The translations under genes were made by a program, and so were the position numbers. Shown one piece after another: positions 5,339-6,636 of a DNA stretch of 6,636 nucleotides. The notes beneath the pieces are model-generated. The model saw nothing but the letters and a program-made list of their open reading frames with translations. It ran no database searches and was not told where the DNA came from. This stretch comes from CAZSAT01 sp964604675. GTDB lineage: Bacteria > Myxococcota_A > UBA796 > CAJQPC01. Location of the stretch: the NCBI GenBank assembly GCA_964604675.1, contig CAZSAT010000226.1:1-6636 (forward strand), in the 5' to 3' direction. The first letter of the stretch is position 1, and the number at the start of each line of letters is the position of its first letter.

Positions 5339-6636
5339 GTGCTCAGAGGCTTGCTCCGTCTGCTGGCCCGCCCACTGACCTGGCCCCTGGCGCGGTTGAT
5401 GAGCGCAGGGCTCGGCCGCAAGCTCGGCCCGGCGGGCGTGCTCGAGTGGGTCGCGGAGCCGGAAGGGCACCCGCTCGTGACGCTCCGCCAGCTCGAACGC
5501 GCCATGGGCCACCGGCGCGTTCGCGGGCTCGTGCTCTACCTGCGCGGGCCAGCATGGGGCTGGTCGGTCCTCGCGGAGTGGCGCGAGGCGTTGGGCCGGT
5601 TCCGCGATCGCGGGCAGCTCGTCGTGGCCTTCGTCGAAGCGCCCGGCAACGCCGAGCTCTGGCTCGCAAGTGCCGCTGACCGCGTGGTGATCACGCCGGC
5701 GGGGGAGGTGGGCCTGGTCGGCGTCGGCACCACGATGAGCTTCTTCGGCGGGCTCGCCGAACGCGTGGGCGTCTACTTCGACGTCGAGGCCGCGGGCGCG
5801 TACAAGTCGATGGGCGAGACCTTCACCAGGACCTTTGCCAGCAGCGAGAACCGCGAGGCCGTGGACGAGCTCGTCGGCGATCTCCACCGGGAGCTCGTGC
5901 AGGGGATCGCTCGGGGCCGGTCGTTGTCGGCGGAGCGGGTGCAGGCGCTCGTGGACCGCGGCCCCTGCGGTGCGCACGAAGCCCTGGAGCACGGGCTGGT
6001 GGACGCGCTGTCGTACGAGGATGAGCTCGGCGAGGTGCTCGAGGGTCTGCTCGGGCCCGAGGTCGCCCGCGTGCAGGCCGAGTCCGCGATGCGCACGATG
6101 CGGTGGGTCGCGCGCCTCGATGGCCTCCTGGACGATCTGCCCCGCGTCGCGGTGGTGCACCTCGAGGGGGGTGTGGTGATGGGCGATGGACGTCAGCGAT
6201 CGCGCCCGTCGATCAGCGCGCGGCAGGTGCCGGAGGTGCTGAAGGGCCTCCGAAGCTCCGAGGCCGTCAAAGCCGTGGTGCTGCACGTGCAGTCCCCGGG
6301 CGGGAGCGCGCTGGCGAGCGACCTGATCGCCAGGGAGGTCGAGCTGCTGGTGCGTGAGAAGCCCGTCGTGGCCAGCTTCGGCAACGTCTCGGCCAGCGGC
6401 GGCTACTACATCGCCGCGCCGGCCACCGAGATCGTCGCTCGGCCCAGCACCCTCACGGGCAGCATCGGCGTGGTGGGTGGCAAGCTGGTGATGGGCAAGG
6501 CCCTCGGCAAGCTGGGGGTCTTCTCGGAACGGGTGAGCCGTGGAGCGAACGCCGGCATGTTCGGGCCCGAGGAGGGCTTCGACGATGTGCAGCGAGCGCG
6601 CTTTCGAGCGCGGCTCGAGCAGACCTACCAGACCTT
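5339..6636 (+). CDS. sppA: Signal peptide peptidase SppA, long form (S49 family), cut by the window edge
   Basis: 432 codons are visible with no stop before the right edge; long-form SppA is about 600 residues, so the C-terminus is missing. SppA is a membrane-associated Ser/Lys protease that digests cleaved signal peptides. The fused two-domain layout is clear. The N-terminal S49 domain carries the general-base Lys156 in GAYKSMGETFTRTFASSENREA (outline; equivalent of E. coli Lys209). The C-terminal domain starts near 265 (VAVVHLEGGVVMGDG), has the SPGGSALASDLI block, and the nucleophile Ser353 in SASGGYYIAAPA (equivalent of Ser409), then TLTGSIGVVGGK. It is therefore expected to be active. 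The N-terminus (LRGLLRLLARPLTWPLARLM) is amphipathic and Arg-rich; I see no clear transmembrane anchor like that of E. coli SppA. Start GTG follows GGAGGTGA. It is divergent from the 43-aa/132-aa gene pair. Confidence 0.93.
   Translation, partial: MLRGLLRLLARPLTWPLARLMSAGLGRKLGPAGVLEWVAEPEGHPLVTLRQLERAMGHRRVRGLVLYLRGPAWGWSVLAEWREALGRFRDRGQLVVAFVEAPGNAELWLASAADRVVITPAGEVGLVGVGTTMSFFGGLAERVGVYFDVEAAGAYKSMGETFTRTFASSENREAVDELVGDLHRELVQGIARGRSLSAERVQALVDRGPCGAHEALEHGLVDALSYEDELGEVLEGLLGPEVARVQAESAMRTMRWVARLDGLLDDLPRVAVVHLEGGVVMGDGRQRSRPSISARQVPEVLKGLRSSEAVKAVVLHVQSPGGSALASDLIAREVELLVREKPVVASFGNVSASGGYYIAAPATEIVARPSTLTGSIGVVGGKLVMGKALGKLGVFSERVSRGANAGMFGPEEGFDDVQRARFRARLEQTYQT

Noticed and set aside
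5147..6286. Minus-strand open frame opposite sppA, continuous with the 132-aa gene
   Set aside because: It is the reverse of conserved SppA coding sequence and is His/Ala/Arg-rich. The supported start is TTG 5146.

Overview
The window is GC-rich, densely coding DNA with strong third-position G/C preference and frequent GTG/TTG starts. Taken with a calcium-VWA-type lipoprotein of the kind abundant in myxobacteria and a Gram-negative lipid A enzyme (LpxH-like), this suggests a Myxococcota-type (former Deltaproteobacteria) chromosome. That placement is an inference from gene content; no rRNA or marker phylogeny is available here. I see no mobile elements, tRNA or rRNA genes, or CRISPR arrays.

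Layout: (1) 129-1166 (+) encodes a secreted or lipid-anchored von Willebrand factor A domain protein. (2) 1170-2450 (-) encodes RarA/MgsA, the AAA+ ATPase of stalled-fork maintenance; its stop lies 3 nt from the VWA stop (tail to tail). (3) 2475-3161 (+) encodes an LpxH-like UDP-2,3-diacylglucosamine hydrolase, divergent from rarA across only 24 nt. (4) 3151-4167 (-) encodes a divergent MreB/actin-family ATPase whose 3' end overlaps lpxH by 11 nt. (5) 4172-4666 (-) encodes a zinc-ribbon, single-TM protein directly upstream of the MreB-like gene. A well-formed sigma70-type promoter (TTGACA-N16-TTTAAT, 4696-4723, - strand) drives this pair, and each promoter hexamer sits in the centre of a perfect inverted repeat. 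(6) 4748-5146 (-) encodes a 132-aa protein of unknown family. (7) 5143-5274 (-) encodes a 43-aa, very hydrophobic small protein with an excellent Shine-Dalgarno; its stop overlaps the TTG start of gene 6 as TTGA. (8) 5339 to the right edge (+) encodes a long-form SppA signal peptide peptidase, truncated by the window, with the catalytic Lys and Ser both visible.

Functional theme: most genes concern the cell envelope (lipoprotein, lipid A synthesis, MreB-like cytoskeleton, membrane-anchored zinc ribbon, small membrane protein, membrane peptidase); RarA is the exception. The most unusual parts are the zinc-ribbon/MreB-like two-gene operon with its dyad-framed promoter, and the small membrane protein coupled to an unknown 132-aa protein and divergent from sppA. 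Bases 1-128 hold no gene I can support.
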